NCBI GenBank assembly: GCA_964622715.1
Contig: CAZURR010000107.1
Location: forward strand, 1-6,738
DNA length: 6,738 nucleotides
Source of the DNA: Hyphomicrobium_A sp964622715
GTDB lineage: Bacteria > Pseudomonadota > Alphaproteobacteria > Rhizobiales > Hyphomicrobiaceae
Direction of reading: 5' to 3'
The position numbers and the translations under genes were made by a program. The notes beneath the pieces were generated by a model. It searched no databases and was not told where the DNA came from. It saw only the letters and a program-made list of their open reading frames with translations. This document shows positions 6,094-6,738 of this stretch, one piece after another (the stretch's first letter is position 1; each line of letters opens with the position of its first letter).

Positions 6094-6705
6094 CGCGGCA
6101 TCGCGCCGAGACGGGGCGTTGCGTCTGGTAGGAGGGACGCCGGCAAGCTGCAGAAAATTGGCGAGCAGCGCATGGCCGTGTTCCGACGCAATGCTTTCAG
6201 GGTGGAACTGCACCCCGTGCACGGGATGCGTCTTGTGCTGTAGCCCCATGATGATGCCGTCGGCGGTCTCCGCCGTGATTTTCAGATCGGAGGGAAGACT
6301 TTCTCTTTCCACGATGAGCGAATGGTAGCGTGTCACCTCGAAGCGATCCGGCAGATCCTTGAATACACCCTTGTTAATATGGCGCACCGTGGACAGCTTG
6401 CCATGCAGGGGCTCGGGGGCGCGAATGACCTTTCCGCCGTAGGCCTGGCCGATCGATTGATGGCCAAGGCAGACGCCGAGCAGGGGGACACTGCCGTCAG
6501 CCTTAGCGATGAGATCGAGGCAGATGCCAGCCTCATTGGGTGTGCAAGGGCCGGGCGAGAGCACAATGGCCTGCGGCTTTTTTTTCAAAACGTCTTCGGC
6601 GGAGATCCTGTCGTTGCGTATGACCTCGCACGCGGCACCCAGCTCGCCCAGGAAGTGGACGAGGTTATAGGTGAAGCTGTCGTAGTTATCGATCAGGATG
6701 AGCAT
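6091..6705 (-). CDS. trpG: Anthranilate synthase component II, glutamine amidotransferase subunit
   Basis: This 204-residue class I glutamine amidotransferase releases ammonia from glutamine and passes it to TrpE, which makes anthranilate from chorismate in the cytoplasm. The catalytic triad is visible: Cys79 in LLGVCLGHQSIGQAYGG (75-91), and His168 and Glu170 in GVQFHPESIASEHG (164-177). Also typical are the N-terminal LILIDNYDSFTYNLV (2-16), the oxyanion region SPGPCTPNEAG (50-60) and YHSLIV (127-132). After residue 190 comes a short Pro/Arg-rich tail (PPTRRNAPSRRDAA) that is not part of the catalytic domain. PabA, the folate-pathway homologue, is nearly identical in motifs, but the position nine bases before trpD argues for TrpG; it may serve both pathways. 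The start ATG has only a weak AGG six bases upstream. The frame is open without a stop to the right edge (11 more codons), so an earlier start or upstream fusion cannot be strictly excluded, although the protein begins exactly where stand-alone TrpG proteins do. Confidence 0.95.
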   Translation of the reverse strand: MLILIDNYDSFTYNLVHFLGELGAACEVIRNDRISAEDVLKKKPQAIVLSPGPCTPNEAGICLDLIAKADGSVPLLGVCLGHQSIGQAYGGKVIRAPEPLHGKLSTVRHINKGVFKDLPDRFEVTRYHSLIVERESLPSDLKITAETADGIIMGLQHKTHPVHGVQFHPESIASEHGHALLANFLQLAGVPPTRRNAPSRRDAA

Positions 6706-6738
6706 AGTACCTGTGATCCCAATAAATACCGGTCCATG

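Noticed and set aside
5831..6328. 165-codon + strand frame crossing the trpD-trpG junction
   Set aside because: It is antisense to two certain genes and spans their junction. The translation has no recognisable domain and is a composition shadow.

Overview
The window looks like an ordinary chromosomal segment of an alphaproteobacterium, most likely Hyphomicrobiales (Rhizobiales). This rests on the style of the proteins, the high-GC metabolic genes and the trpG-trpD arrangement; no rRNA or other phylogenetic marker is present, so the assignment is an inference. I see no insertion sequences, CRISPR arrays, tRNAs, phage genes or defence genes.

Left part, + strand (1-2880): the window opens inside the 3' end of a sulfatase-family gene. 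Three separately spaced genes follow. The first encodes a small FMN-binding split-barrel (pyridoxamine 5'-phosphate oxidase-like) protein and ends in a probable intrinsic terminator that overlaps its own stop codon. The second is a class I SAM-dependent methyltransferase of unknown substrate, with its own candidate promoter. The third is a small multi-pass membrane protein of the DUF1097/YcdZ type. Gaps of roughly 90-230 bases between them suggest separate transcription units rather than one operon.

Middle (2881-4834): a long hairpin at 2930-2964 lies between the convergent membrane-protein gene and the - strand GTP-type phosphoenolpyruvate carboxykinase gene, and probably terminates one or both. 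The carboxykinase converts oxaloacetate to PEP at the entry to gluconeogenesis.

Right part, - strand (5056-6738): trpG and trpD, reading right to left, encode the glutaminase subunit of anthranilate synthase and anthranilate phosphoribosyltransferase. They supply and consume anthranilate in consecutive steps of tryptophan synthesis. They are 9 bases apart, and the trpD ribosome binding site overlaps the trpG stop codon, so translational coupling is likely. trpC, the usual next gene in alphaproteobacteria, is absent; a 221-base gap and then the carboxykinase gene follow instead. A trpE gene may lie beyond the right edge.

I found no convincing new multi-gene system. The least understood items are the methyltransferase (uncharacterised family, long insertion between motifs, internal GC gradient) and a few unexplained inverted repeats in intergenic DNA.
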